Made by a program: the position numbers and the translations under genes. The notes beneath the pieces are model-generated. The model saw nothing but the letters and a program-made list of their open reading frames with translations. It ran no database searches and had not been told where the DNA came from. From Blumeriella jaapii (Eukaryota > Ascomycota > Leotiomycetes > Helotiales > Drepanopezizaceae): 64,000 bases of DNA. The DNA is taken from the NCBI GenBank assembly GCA_009599575.1, contig VWND01000005.1:1781211-1845210 (forward strand), written 5' to 3'. Of the stretch, positions 45,438-59,053 are shown in pieces (positions within the stretch are counted from its first letter, which is position 1; every line of letters begins with the position of its first letter).

Positions 45438-47015
45438 GTGACCCTCAGCCTTTTTCTGTTTCCAAATGGCCTGCCTGTTCCATTTCCTATTGCGTTTCCT
45501 TCAACGAGTAAGTCTTTTCTGTTTTCAAATCGCCTGTTTATTTTATATTCTTTTGCGTTTCCTTCACGGTGTAAATTCTTTCTGTTTTCAAACGGCCTAT
45601 CTGTTTTGTATTCCATTGTATTTCTTTTCAACGCGCCATATTCTAATATTTTTTCTTCAACGCGTAAATCCTTTCTGTTTTCAAATCGCCTGTTTATTTT
45701 ATGTTTTTTTTGCGTTTCCTTTAACGAGTAAGTCCTTTCTGTTTTCAAATCGCCTGTATTTTTTATATTCTTTTTGCGTTTCCTTCACGGTGTAAATTCT
45801 TTCTGTTTTCAAATGGCCTGCTTTTTTGATATTCCTATTGTATTTCTTTTAACGCGCTACATTTTAATATATTTTCTTTAACATATGAGGTCCTTTTGTT
45901 TCCAAAAAGGCCTGCTTATTCCACATTCCACTGTATTTCCTTCAACGAGTAAGCTCTTTTTGTTTCCAAATGGCCTGTTTTTTTTAATATTCCTATTGTT
46001 TCTTTTTTACGTGTGAGGCTTTTCTGTTTTCAAACGGCCTATCTGTTTTGTATTCTATTGTATTTCTTCTAACGCCCCATATTTTATTGCGTTTCCTTTA
46101 ACGAATAAATCCTATCTGTTTTCAAATGGCCCGTATACTTTATATTCTTTTGCGTTTCCTTCATGGTGTAAGTTCTTTTTGATTTCAAATGGCCTGTTTA
46201 TTTTATGTTTCTTTGCGTTTCCTTTAACGCGTAAATCTATTCTGTTTTCAAACGGCTTGTCTGTTTTTATAATTTATTGCCTTTCCTTCAACGTGTAAGT
46301 TCTTGTTGTTTTCAAATGGCCTGCTTGTTTTATAATTTATTGTATTTCTTTTAACGCGCCATGTTCTAATGTTTTTTCTTCAACGCGTAAGTCCTTTTTG
46401 TTTCCAAAAGGCCTGCTTTTTTGATATTCCCATTGTATTTCTTTTAACGTGTGAAGCTTTTCTGTTTTCAAACGGCCTATTTGTTTTGTATTCCATTGTA
46501 TTTATTTCAACGAGTAAATCCTTTCTGTTTTCAAACGATCTGTTTATTTTATATTCTTTTGCGTTTCCTTTACGGCGTAAGTTCTTTTTGTTTTCAAAAG
46601 GCCTGCTTATTCCGTTTTTTATTATATTTTTTTCAAACGCGTAAATCTTATTTGTTTTCAAACGGCCTGTTTGTGCTGTATTCTATTGTATTTCTTTTAA
46701 CGCGCCATATTTTAATAAATTTCTTTCAACGAATAAATCCTATTTGTTTTCAAATGGCCTGCTTATTCCGTTTTTTATTATATTTCTTTCAACGCGTAAA
46801 TCCTATTTGTTTTCAAATGGCCTGTTTGTTTTATATTTTTTTGCGTTTCTTTTAACGTGTAAGTCCTTTTTATTTTCAACCGGCCTGTTTGTTTTACAAT
46901 TTATTATAATTTTTTTTAACGCGCCATATTCTAAAGTATTTCCTTTAACGCGTAAGGCCTTTTGTCTTCAAATGGCCCGCCTATTTTGTATTCCACTGTA
47001 TTTCCTTTAATGCGT
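45438..47015. repeat. Minisatellite, ~22 copies of a 63 bp unit with 93 bp variants
   Basis: Each unit begins with TTTCTGTTTTCAAATGGCCTG or a near copy, continues with a T-rich TTTATTTTATATTC stretch and ends in GCGTTTCCTTCAACGCGTAA. Counted units: CTGTTTCCAAATGGCC at 45449 and the next at 45512 are 63 bp apart; a longer form of 93 bp carries an extra 30 bases with CAACGCGCCATATTCTAATA (first at about 45575-45667). About 22 occurrences of the GTTTTCAAA-GGCCTG core run to 46980. Both lengths are multiples of three, so several frames stay open through many units. On the minus strand this gives a 21-residue repeat around RPFENRKDL. No start, splice signals or flanking domain support a gene. Confidence 0.9.
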
Positions 47016-47378
47016 GAATCGGACCTGACGTCCGTTTTTTCTCCCCCGCATATCTTCAACACACCTACTACTCTCGCTCTCTGACCTTTGACTTTTCCGC
47101 ATCTCCAAAACACTTCTCACCACCTCTCTCTCCCGAAGCCGAAAAAGGCAAAAGGGAAACCAACTACCTACCTAGCTTGACCGAAGGCCTTGGTATTCGA
47201 TCACTGCCCATTCTCATTCTAGCTTTGGACTTTACTTGCCCCAAGTCCCGCGTCATGCCAGCTTGCCTTGAGCTCCGTCCATCCACACCCTTCGTGTTGA
47301 AGGCGAGTGAGTGTGTCTGTCTGAGCTCCTACGTACCCGCGCAGCAGTCGGGATCAAAGCGCCAGAATGATAGGAGAT

Positions 47379-47402
47379 GAAGAGAGAGAGAGAGAGAGAG
47401 AG
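47379..47402. repeat. (GA)n dinucleotide repeat
   Basis: About twelve consecutive GA units. Confidence 0.85.
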
Positions 47403-50400
47403 ATTTTGGGACACGTAGGAAAAGATGTGTAGTTTGGTTCGTCCTACGAGCTTTGCTGGGTAGAGAAACAGAGGCAGATAGTTGTGTTGAGATTGAGAAG
47501 AGCTCATCCCGGCCGGATCAGGGGATGTGTGAGAGCCGGCGGGTGAGAGCCTGTGCGGCTTGCTTGTAGGAGGGCACGTCTTCACTTGCTTTTCTTTCTC
47601 TCCTTTTTTCTTCTTGGTTTTTTGGTTTTTGGGCTTTGGTTAAGTTGCTCGCTGGTTCTGGATTGGATCATATGCACAAGGGGGAAGGAGAAAGGCTCGG
47701 TGCTTGACTCGCAGATGTGTAATGTGTTTGTTGATGCTCGTGTTAATTCTTTGTCTCTTTCCTCTCCCTTGCTTCGGGCAAGAGTGTAAGTGAGAAGATT
47801 AGTAAAAGCGTACATGATGGCGGTTTCGTTGGTGAAGATGTACATGTATTTGGACAGGAGTAGAAGCAGTGTGGAAGGGAAGATTGAACAATATCAAAAC
47901 AAGCTACAAGTCAAGATATCTAATCACGTTCTCTGATGTGCAGTTTTCAGTTTCCTGCGTACCCTCTCTTTTTACTCTCTCTCTCTCTTTTGTCCTCTTG
48001 TCTTTTCATTTCTTTTCTTTCCTTTTCTCTCCCTGCTTACTGTTTGCCCTTTGGTGTATCGTAAGAGAAGACCTCTCTTCTCCTCTTTGTCTCGCAAAGA
48101 GCAACGATCGAAACCACTTCCTCAGGTAGCCAGTAGCGCCAAGCAACATGTGAGCGAGGTAGATAGGTAGGTAGGTAAGTAAGCGCGGATCAAGGCCAGA
48201 AGAACGTGCTTTACGCATCGCACGGCTTGGTCCTCTCTTCAGTAGAGTAAGTGAAGCTGAGTAGGGAGTCCACACGTGAAGCAAGAGAGCCGGAGAGCAT
48301 GAGATGGACTCGGGAAGGTGTTTTCGATTTCCTCTTTTTGGGGAAAGGCCGGGGCGATGTCTGGTTCCCACAGGAAGGCAGGAGAAGAATGTACGTCGAG
48401 AGCTTGGCTGTAAGATGGAGCGATGACGAGGACGAGGACCAGAACGGTGAGGAGGGGGGCCTCCGGCCGGTAGAGAGCAGCGCTTGATTTGGAATGGTCT
48501 GAGGCTCATCGATGGAAGTGGTCACGGCTTGATTGCAGTCGGGAAGAGAAGGGCCGACTCGGCTTTGCTGGCTGGAGCCTTTCTACATCTCGGCGTAAGA
48601 TGAGATGAGACATTGACGGAACGTATGTGATTGCGACGGAAGGGAATGGGAGGGAGGAGGAGATAGCTCCGGCAGGGCTGTGAAGTGCCGGTGACGTGCA
48701 GGCCCGCGAGCCAGTAAGTGGCTGGACGAGAGATATCGTGTTCGATGATCTGCGGCTGGAGATAAGGAGGCTAGGGTGGTAGGTTTGTAGATACCTAGGT
48801 GGGGAGGTAGGGAGGTAGGTAAGTAAGTGGGCAAGAAGGTAGTCTGCTGACGCGGTGATGGGTAGATGGACGCAAAAGTACGTCCAAGGGCTGGCATGGC
48901 AGCGTGCGTGCGTGTGCTCTGTACATTCTGTCGCTTCTTCCTGTCGTTCCGTGGACAAGATCTGGGTCTTGGGTCTGATCTGGTGGCAACTGAGGAGTCC
49001 TCTTGCGGCCCAGAATTGGGATATAGGGGGGCAAGGAAGTGGTACAACCCCCCGCATGGCAATGGCCTCATTGTGATCACGCCGCGAACCTCGGATGGGC
49101 ATTCCTGTTCAGCTGGAAACGCGTGTCGATAGTGCGCTTTGTGTAAATGCAATCAATGGATCGGTGGCGGATTGGGAATAGCTAGAGTTGAAGCTTTCTG
49201 TGTTCGATACACGAGTCGAATCCCAACGTTTTCCGTTCTCTCTCTGGGAAGTGTAGGCTCAGAAGCTAGGGAACGTGTTCAAACGCTACATGAGAAAGCG
49301 AGGCAATAGGTACGAAAGACTGAAGACCGACTGAATAGAGGGAGAGAGAGACCCAAGAGCATGGTTGAGGTGATGCTCGAACGTTGTTTACACACAGCAT
49401 CACTAGCGGCAGTTCAAGTGGATCGGTTCGGCGTCTCCGGACGAGGTACTTACTTCTTCTGCCTTCCACATTCGATAACTGGCTTTGGAGCCATTAGATG
49501 TCCTCCAATTGAACATCATCGACCAGTCCCTGACGGGGATCGGAAATTTAGTCAACCTGACATCGTACCTGATGATACTTCGTGACTTGTAAGTGAAGAG
49601 GAGGCTTGAAGCTGACGCCAAAGCCGATTCCTGACCTATTCTCTGGTCTTCATCACCCGCTCCGATGTCTTGCATTGCATTGGCTCCTGCTGAACATAGT
49701 GGGGGGTGGGGGGGTTTTGACGGCGACGGCGACGGCGCCGGCGACTAGATCACGAAGGCGGCTGCCGGACGATCTCGAGACCCGGATTTGCTCAGCCATT
49801 GTGCTACTACGCAAGAGACTGCCTTGATAGGTACTCCATGAGGAACGAAAAGCTGTAGCCCAACGATTTTGACTCGAGAGCTACTTTGGACAGGAAGTTC
49901 CGTGGGCAAAGCTACGGATTGAGAACTTGACATGCCCTCATCCAAACAAACGGGCAGGGAACGCATGGGGTATTTCTGACATGGTTTGATCAAGAGTAGT
50001 CTAACAGTGCGACGTCGCCGAGTTCCTGCCCAAGCATCAATAGATACGTGGTACTGCAAGCAAGGGGGAAACGAGGCAGAGTCGCTTGTACACTCCGTAG
50101 CGGAAAGGGGGCCACTTGACCCTTTGTGCCTGGGAACCCGACTCCCGCTAAGCCTCCTCTATTCTGATACTCTCTCAATACACTGTCAGGCCTTGCCATT
50201 CGAGGACCAATCCTCTTCTCAGATCTCGGTGGCTCGGGCTCGTACAACGAGGGCCGTCAACTGCCCGTTCTCAGCGAACCATGGCGTCTTGACAGCACAT
50301 CTTGCACTTGGCCGCAGCTTGGGGGTCATCGCGCGTGAGCCTCTTGCATTGGACTCCTTACCTCAGGTACCTTCAAGTCGGGTTGGCCTGCCCAAGCCTC

Positions 50401-52867
50401 TATCTTGCGTCTGTTTCCTTCGGCTAGAGAAGACCGAGACGAAGAAGTGGCATGTAAGGATAGCTACGCAACCAGAGGAGACCGATTCACCCTCCATTCG
50501 GCGTCTTCTCTTGCGTCTCTGCTTCAGCCTCTGCCACCGAACTGCATGCTTCACCCCGGGGGTTCAGGAAGCGTACATGTTGCAACACGAGCCCTGCTGA
50601 AGAAACGTTCACCTGACGTCCGAACAGCAAGTGTTTGACGCCAGCGGCGCGGCAACGCACATCAGCGAGCCTCTCCGTCGTCGACGCCGCGAAGATCTGG
50701 CTAGCTCTCCCGCGACGAAGGCACCACGATCGCTGCATTTGCTGCAGCTGCCTTCGCCCTCACCGCCAGCGTCTGGGCGACTGGCTCTCCTCCCTCAGGG
50801 CTTACCCTGGCCCAGCTGTCTCGGGCTTTGATGGAGCTGATGGGCCGGGAGGAGCACAAGAAGAGGCAAATATCATGACCGGTGCCCCCGCGCGCCAGGT
50901 GCGACGACGAGCTTTGTCTCGAGGAGAGGAAGATCCCGACGGCCTATGCTGGAGACCGGATTGGCGACTCGGGCATCGAGATGAGCGGAGGCCGCTTCCG
51001 TCCATACGGAAATCGCGTCCTGGGTGTTGAGGGAAAGGAGTGGCCTAAGAGTGGTATCGTATCGATGTAACAACGCAAGAACTCGCGTGACCGTATCTCT
51101 TGGGCGGCAGAGCAAAGGCAAACTGTGGCAACACGTGGAGAATGCACGTGGACGAGGAATGGGCTGTTCTTGAGATCTCTCTGTTTGTGAAGGCTATTGC
51201 TATCGAAGCCTAACCCTTTGCAGCCAGAAACGCTCTGTCGAGCGTTCGTTTCCTCTCCTCGTTCCAGGGCTATGCTCCAGCTCATCATGCAAACATCATA
51301 CAAACAAACTCAGCACAAACGAGATAACGCTACCCACGTTGAGGATCTGGGTGACTGGAGGTAGAGGAGTCTTCTGCTTGCCTTGGTTCACCTCGACTGA
51401 TTCCCCAGGGAGAATACGTACCCCACGACGCGAGCAGATCTCCACCGCGAGTCTGTGCCTCGTGATCTTGCGTACTGCGTGAGGCAGCGCGGACAGGTCA
51501 GGTAGTCAAGATCTACCTAGCTATCATCGTGTGGAGAGCCTTGCTCGCACAGCGGTCTGTGATCTCCCCGAGACAGCGGGCTGGATAGCGTCAGGTAACC
51601 AACCCACCTACCTCTACGTAGCTGAGCAACAGAGGCCGGCGACGGCCATTGTTCAATCCCGTGCCCGTCCAGCACCGGTCTTGTGTCTCCTGCCCCTGTC
51701 CCGCCCGTCTTCCTGCGGTGTACGAGGTACGGCGGATGGAGATGGTTCGCGAGCTTGGGGGGACGCGTTCGTCCGCTTTGCTGGGAGGGGCTCGTTGGGG
51801 ATTGGGTTGGGTATGTTCTGGGTGGGTTGGTGGTGCTGGAGATGTGTTGTGTTGTGTTCCACTGGAAGAAGGTTCGTCGGGGGTGACAGATGCCGGGACT
51901 TGGGTTCGTGGAACGAGACGAGCATCTTGTTCGCTTGCAGGTAGGGAGGGAGGTCGTTGCGGTGATGCTGGATCGGGGAGGGAAGTGAAGAAATGAAAGA
52001 AGGGCGGAGAGGGTGGAAGGATGTCCGAAACAGAGGGGGTATAGTGACGGCGGCGATGCGTCAGTCTGTAGAAAAGGTACCCTGTGCTAAGAAGAGGATC
52101 TGGTATTGATCTTAGCAATGGAACTTGTCTGTGACATCCCAATCTTGGCCTGGCACCGTCTTTCCTTCGCCTCTCTCAATCATCTACGACGGGTACGATA
52201 TCCACCGACATACCGTACTGTTTTCAAGCAACTGCTCATTGACTATCGTCGCCAGCAGCTTGGTCCATCAATTCCAAGCTCCTCGCTGTCTTCAGCATCC
52301 TGCCTGTTCAAGAGTCGGTCGTGCCAGTGTCAACACGGCTAAGCGATTACGCGAGCTCGGTTAGAACAACCGCCTGTTTACGGGCTTAGCGAGCCCGCTC
52401 GAATTCTGCCTCCGTGAGATGTCTTGTCTCCCGGCTTTCCCTCCTTCATCCCGATCAATGACCGCATACATGTCGCATAATAGAATCACCTCAGAGCCAG
52501 CTTGGAAATTACATAACGGAGAACCATTCTAGTCCAGTCCCGCATTTCCCATCCTTGTAGCGGCGAAACCCTGCACATCAAGCACTATTCCACCACTTAT
52601 TTTCCGATGGTTGGTTTGCTTGTTTGCTGTTTGCTTGTTTATCTTGACATAATCCCATCAGGTGTTGATACCGATGTATCTATGCCGATAAGGTATCTGT
52701 TGTCCGGACGTTTCTCTTTCTTCCCTCCAGTCCAAACTACTTGATAGTCCTTGGTAAAGTACTGTACTGTACTGTAGGTTTTCAATCTCACACCATACAT
52801 CTTGCCCACCCCCTTTCTCAAGCGCTTCCTTTGAGTCAAGTATATCCCCCTCCCCGAGTCTGCACCC

Positions 52868-52918
52868 CGCCTTATCTCACCTCACCTTACTTCACCTCAC
52901 CTCACCTCACCTCACCTA
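52868..52918. repeat. (CACCT)n pentanucleotide repeat
   Basis: About nine TCACC/CACCT units, some imperfect. A second, shorter array of the same unit occurs at about 56706-56733. Confidence 0.8.
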
Positions 52919-53120
52919 ATCACCGGGCTTACATCGAGCCGGCGATTTGCTTTACCGTACCGAACCATAAATACTCATACCCACATCCCGGCCCCCCTAG
53001 CTGTTCATCCATTGATCGATGCACACGTGCCTGCATATGCGCGTGTGCTTGCATGCATTCAGCCAGATCCCCTGCTCGGGCGAGAGAGCGAGAGTGGTCG
53101 AGGAGCGAATTACATAATGC

Positions 53121-53163
53121 ATCGACAGGCAGGCAGACAGGCAGGCAGGCAGGCAGGCAGGAA
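53121..53163. repeat. (CAGG)n tetranucleotide repeat
   Basis: Ten CAGG/CAGA units, nearly perfect. Confidence 0.85.
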
Positions 53164-53648
53164 GGTAGCTTTGTACTGTGTACTGTAAGTCCTGTACATA
53201 GGCAGCCCACGGTTAACGATGCTCCGTGATCAGCAAACGCTGTACTACCCGCGGTCGGTCAGTCGGCGTGGATGGAATTTCATCGAAGGGTGCAAGGTGA
53301 GCTGTCAGATCGCACACGATCTCTCTCTCTGCGAGCTTGCACCCGTGCCACACGAAGGGGGCGGGGGGCGGACGTATTGGGGATTGTGGGATTTGGTTTG
53401 TTGGTTTGTTTGCTTGATCTTTTGGTCCCGGGCGGGGCGAGGAGGGGAATATCTTGCCTACTTCCCTGATATCTCGGAGAAAATAGGTGGAAATGCGCAT
53501 CCTGGTGTTGATAGGCCGAATTCGGGGCCGTGAATCTTGGAATCGGCGATTTCTGCCCTTTTCTCCTCTCTCTTGGAATGGATGCGTGGAGGGAGGGGGG
53601 TGGGTAAGAAACGGCGAGCAGGACAGGCATGCTTGTTGGGCTGACATC

Positions 53649-53672
53649 GCATGGCATGGCATGGCATGGCAT
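53649..53672. repeat. (CATGG)n short tandem
   Basis: Four to five CATGG units followed by CATGACATCGCA words. Confidence 0.75.
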
Positions 53673-56355
53673 GACATCGCAGCACATCGCATCGTCTCCA
53701 TCAGCGCGAGCCCACGGATGAATGGCGGATCGGAATGGTATGTTGCGCATCGGAAGAGGATGGAGGAGGATTGCGCATCTTCCTCGCGCGCATGAAAATC
53801 CTTCTCCGAGATACATCTATGTATGAGCATAGAGGAACGGATGCCCGCGCAAAGGAGCAGAAACGGTTTCATCTCATGGCGGGCGCGCCAGCATTCAGCG
53901 CGCGCTGAAGACCTTGTTCCGGTTGCTGTGGAAGAGCAAAGACACCACAAGCCAATGCAAGCCAATGCAAACGGGAGAAAGCGAACACGAAACCAGGAAG
54001 CCGGCTCTCAAGATACACATCTTGCAGGGAGCATGGTATGTGTTGCGGGAACTTGCATCAAAGGGTGCGTGAGAGAGAGCGTGGTGACTGATTGACTCGC
54101 AAGAGTTTAATGAGTGAGCGAGTGAGTGGCCGCCCGGCCGGCTGGCTTCTTGCTGCGGGTATGCGAGACGAGAGGTGAAGTGCATCGGATCAGATAGGAT
54201 GGGCGGATCTTGTTGGATGCGATGGCCGAAGGATGGGAGGGAGTGAGATATGCGTGATGAATGAGAATGAGGGCGAGGGGGAGAGGGCGAGGGCGAGGGC
54301 GAGGAGACGGGAGCTAAGTAAGAGGTCGCGGCAGTGCAGCCGTTCTACATGATTTGCTTTGCAAGCTTGCTGCTAACATGCGTCTCTCTCGAGCATCTGC
54401 AGGATTGGTGTCTCGTTGGCCACGAAAAGAAATGGCGTGGCTTGAGATATCCTGCCAGGCATAAGGGATGAGATGAGATCGGATCAGATGACATGCGTTC
54501 CTCATCTCACTTCCCTATCCCCTCCTGACGATACTGCTGTTGCCAGAAGAGGTCTTTGTCTCTCTCTCCTCTGGCTCCTACTGTTTCATGGTCTTTTTTA
54601 CAGAAGGAGGGAGGATGGCAGGGCGGAGAGGGAATCAAGACTCTTGCTCTTTTCCCCCGAACATATCTTTCCCCGTTTCTTGACGCTTTCTTTACTTATG
54701 AAAAGAAGCAAGTCACCCACACGCGGGGAGTCTCAACCAAGACGTTTCATTGATTGATTGGATAATTGCGGCGCTGCAGAATTGTGTGGCTATCTTGATC
54801 TTAAGGCAAAACAGAAGCACGTACTGTAGCTTGACCAACGCCGGCAGCCGTACGAAACGAACGCACGCACGGCCAGCCCCCGTCAGCTACCTCGATAAGT
54901 ATCGTAGACGGTGGATCCGAGCTTGGCTTAGCAGCAGATTTGAAGCTGCTATCGTCAGAATTACATCATCCTGATCGTTGAATCCGAACCAAGCTTCTTG
55001 CGACATGGAAGCTTAGACTCAGGCTCGAGAGATCCGTGTCCTTGTTGACTCTCTGCGTGGGTCTGCCTCCCTCTTCACGTCTGATGTGCAATCCAGGGTT
55101 CCCAAAGAAGGAAGGAAGTGCTTTTCCAAGGGATTTTCAGGTCCAACAGTCTCCTGTTCCGATCACGGGAGCGTGGGAGGGGAGAGGCCCTGCGGCCTGC
55201 ACAGCACGATAATCACATCCGCTGCTTATTGGCTGACCCGGCCTGGCTGAGACATTCCGGTGTGGTCGAGAGGCTAACGGGTTCAAGCTCTAGGCTAATG
55301 CTTGCTAATTATGGCACCTCTGTCTGTCTATCCATCCATCTACAGGAGGTTGCTGGTGGGATCTTCACGGCCACAGGATCAAGTAGTCGGTATCACGTTC
55401 GTGCCTCTGTTGAAGAAGGCCACGGGCTGAGCTAAACAAGTCAACACCGACACGACATACGCGAGCTACACACCTAGCTACTTTCTAGCGTGTGGGGTAA
55501 ACGCAACTACCTGCTTTAGGACTGGAGGATCACGAGTTTCGGCCCTGTCACTGCCACTCCTAGCTGCTGCTCTGGGTCTGAGCTAAGCTTAAGCTTACCG
55601 GCGTTGACAGCTTGTTAAAGTGCTTAGGCTCGCGGGTACCGAGCCCTTGCCAGATCGGTCGCGCACTTGCACGAAATTTTGGTTCCGAGGTCGATCAGAT
55701 GTCAGTCGGTCCGTGAATATCATGTGTCAATCGTCCCTCTATCGTGTCTGGCCCTCATGTGGGGAAGTGGAAGCTCGGTAGGTAGGTAGGTGTTCGTGGG
55801 TGTCTTCGATGGCGACGGCGAGGTCTCCCCCCCTGATACGCACCTCCGCCTCACGCACTTCCTCTGCACAGCCATAGCGGAGCGTTACAGGCGCTCGAGC
55901 TCGAGCTCGAGCTTGGGCCCAAAGAGATCTACGGGAGGACAATGAAATTGTCCGTTAACACCCCCCGAAACGGGCAAGCGCGTCCTCTTCTCCTCGTACC
56001 ATACGTGTGTGACGGCCGCCGGAGCTCTCTCTGCCTGACCTCGAGCGCCTGATTGATTGATCAATCCCACGAGATGGACCTCCTGACTGACTTGCTTGCT
56101 GGCTGGCTGGCCGGCGGCCTCGACATGGCGGCGTAGACCGGTGTGGAGGGGGCCGGCCGTGGCGTCTGGAGCTGCAAGCTGCACGCAGCCAATCCCGCCA
56201 TGCGTCAAGGGCGGTCTCTGCTAGAGAACTATTGTATTGGGGACGGCGACAAGCATGAGAGGCCTGGGGAGAGGAGGAAGAGGCGGAGGAAGAGGAGTCT
56301 TGATGGCTGTGGTTGCTGTCGCTGCTGGTCTTGACTCTGTTTGGATTGGCCGGAC

Positions 56356-56412
56356 GCTTGCTTGCTTGCTTGCTTGCTTGCTGACTTGCTTGCTTGCTTG
56401 CTTGCTTGCTTG
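56356..56412. repeat. (CTTG)n tetranucleotide array, + strand
   Basis: About 14 CTTG/GCTT units with one GCTGACTT interruption. Complementary to the CAAG array at 59000-59052. Confidence 0.9.
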
Positions 56413-58851
56413 AGAGGAAAGCATCGACAGATCCAGAGCCGATGATCACGTTCACGCCCCTTCTTGATCTAGGTCTTCAGCAGCCAGAGCGGCGCATGAA
56501 CCTGGGCCTTCTTAGCTCCTGGCTCCTACGACAACCACCTTGCCCGTCGCGCTCCCCGGGGAGGCAATTGGGCATCAGGTAGAAGGCACTAAGCAACTCA
56601 TGTAAGGATCTCCTCATTTCCACAACTCCACCCAGGTCCGGGGGCCATCCGACCCGGAAACGAAAAGCCGTCTGCACGGTGCCTGGGTGGGATACGATCC
56701 ATCACACCACATCACCTCACCTCACCTCACCTCATCACGCCTTGATCCTCTGACCAGGTACCTGAAGCAGGATGAGCGTCGGGCATCGCGATGTCGAGAT
56801 GGCTCGATGGCTCCGGGACGCCCGCGGCGCGCTCCTTTTCTTTCCTTCTTTCTCTCGTGTGGCTACTTGTCGCTGTGGATGCTGGGTCAAACGAGCTAGT
56901 GGGCGGCAGCAGCAGTGTTGACGGGACGTTGCTTGACTTCGGCCCCTATCTTACCTGACTTGCCCGGCTTCGCGGAAAATGAGTGGCTGCTCTTGATCGC
57001 AGCTCTGGGCTCCCAGGAGATGGGAGATGAGAGAGAGAGGGATCCAGGCTAGGCAGGGCCGGCTGGTTCGACACTCCAGGGGAGGAGGCGCGCATCAGTT
57101 GAATAGCTGGCTATCTATCCATGTACACAGAGATGCTTAGAGCAGGTAGGGCTACGGAGGTGGAGGTCCGGGAACGAAGTTGCGGAGCAATCCTGACTTG
57201 GTTGTCAAACGAAATGTCCTCCTCGCTAAACTTGAATTCGCTTAGTTCGGATGGAAGGGGTCTGGAGTTGTTTAGTTTTGTAGGTAGTCCGGGCCGGGGA
57301 GACGCAGACGGAGACTGAGCTAGTCGGTCAATCAAGTAGTGAGTTAAGTGGTTAGTTCGATGCTCAGTTACTTGCCTACCTGCCGGACCAACTTCATACC
57401 TCCCGCACCAGCCTCATCCCAAGACCAAAAGAATAAATGAACCATGGATCAGATCAGATCCGAACCGAACTACTGTCGTGTGAGGGTTCAACGCAGCGCA
57501 GCGGAACTGCAGCCTCTCTCCCCTCCTCCTCCTCCTCTCTCCTCTTATTCCTAGCCTCACTCAGCTAAGCAGGCAATGAGCCAACCAATCACCCAAGCTA
57601 TCCATGATCTTCGCAGGGGGGATGATGGAAGATTCAGAACGGCCCATGCAAAAAGTCAAGCGCGTCTAGACTTAAAAAAACACTTTACCCCATACTTTAT
57701 TTAGATCACACTTTCAGGACCATGGGATAGGCTGGACACACTCTCCTCTCTACCCCATTCAAGCGTTCTGGGCGTGCTTATTTGACGTGATTTGGACTTG
57801 TGCGTCGAGGAATCTGTCTACCCAAACCGATCTTCAAGCGCTCGATTCGACCATCACATCTCCACATTGGCAGTTACCTACCTCCCTACCTACCGACTTC
57901 CCTCCTCGATCTGATCTTGGGAGTGGCCACTCAGTTGCTCAAGGCAGCGAAAGGGCAAATGCTCCCCTTCCATCTGGTAGATCGCGACCAGTCACTTCCT
58001 CGCACCGCGCCGAAGATCAGATCCATCATTCTCCCTTTTCTCTTCCACGAGAGGAGGCCCCATCCTACGAGAACCGATCAAGAGCAGAACTAGCCAGCTA
58101 GCTATCCCAATCGGGAAAGGCAAAGGTATGTTTGTCTCCGGGTCTTGTCGTTCATCTCCTGCGCTACTTCCGAGCGAGCGAAGTCGCCGACGTTGGTGCA
58201 CGAACGGGGCAGAGGGGAGGAGGGAGTGATAGCTGATGCGTACAGACCAGACCCATTAGACCCCGTTAGATGGATTAGGTTTCGCGAGCTTCAGCTTGAT
58301 TCGATTTGGGGTAAGTGAGGGAATATTGACTCATCGATCATTGACCATCGCCGGCACGGACGTGTTTCTTCATCTTCCCCACGTGGAAGACGTTTCGCGA
58401 GCTGGGACTTCCACCCAGACAGTCCGTCTGGATCTGGCAGAGCGAACTGTGGAGGCTTGGGGGCTTAGTGCGCTTTCTGATTAACGCAAGAAGCTGGGAG
58501 AAGGTATATCTGAGGCTGAACCCTGCCCTTTCCATCGTCCATCCTGCGAGCTTCGATTCCATACTTCCCCATCTCACAGCTTCGGAGATATAAGTATCTG
58601 GAGTTGAGCTGCACAGGAAAAGAGAAAGAGAGAAAGAGCGGAAGCACAAGGAGGCCCTCACACTCACAAGCAAACGGCCTGGGTCAGACACCTACACATA
58701 TCATCTGCCCGAGTGCCTTGCCTTCAGCCTGCCTTCTTTCCTTCCTTCCTCCAGCTCGGGCGCCGAGCAAACACTCACTTGCCCGTCTACCTCTCAACCT
58801 ACCTGCTCGACACGCCGCTCGGAAAGATCCGGTCCTCCTAGGTTCGGTTCC

Positions 58852-58900
58852 CGGTCAGGTCAGGTCAGGTCAGGTCAGGTCAGGTCAGGTCAGGTCAGCT
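58852..58900. repeat. (GGTCA)n pentanucleotide array
   Basis: Nine consecutive GGTCA units followed by GCTCA variants. Confidence 0.9.
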
Positions 58901-58998
58901 CAGCTCTCTGCATAGCTCATCAGCCAACAAGTACACATCGACGAAAGGGATCTCTTGAAACAGCAAGCACACACACCGCTCAAACTCAGCCCACAGCT

Positions 58999-58999
<1 letters not shown>

Positions 59000-59052
<53 letters not shown>
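59000..59052. repeat. (CAAG)n tetranucleotide array, + strand
   Basis: Thirteen perfect AAGC/CAAG units, the reverse complement of the CTTG array 2.6 kb to the left. Confidence 0.9.

Positions 59053-59053
<1 letters not shown>

Noticed and set aside
44843..45748. 301-codon minus-strand open frame with RPFENRKDL-type repeats
   Set aside because: Runs antisense through the last exon of a well-supported gene and into the minisatellite; no start context or domain. The repeat itself is kept as a finding.
49986..50600. 204-codon plus-strand open frame
   Set aside because: No signal peptide, domain or family-like block; codon content resembles random GC-balanced sequence.
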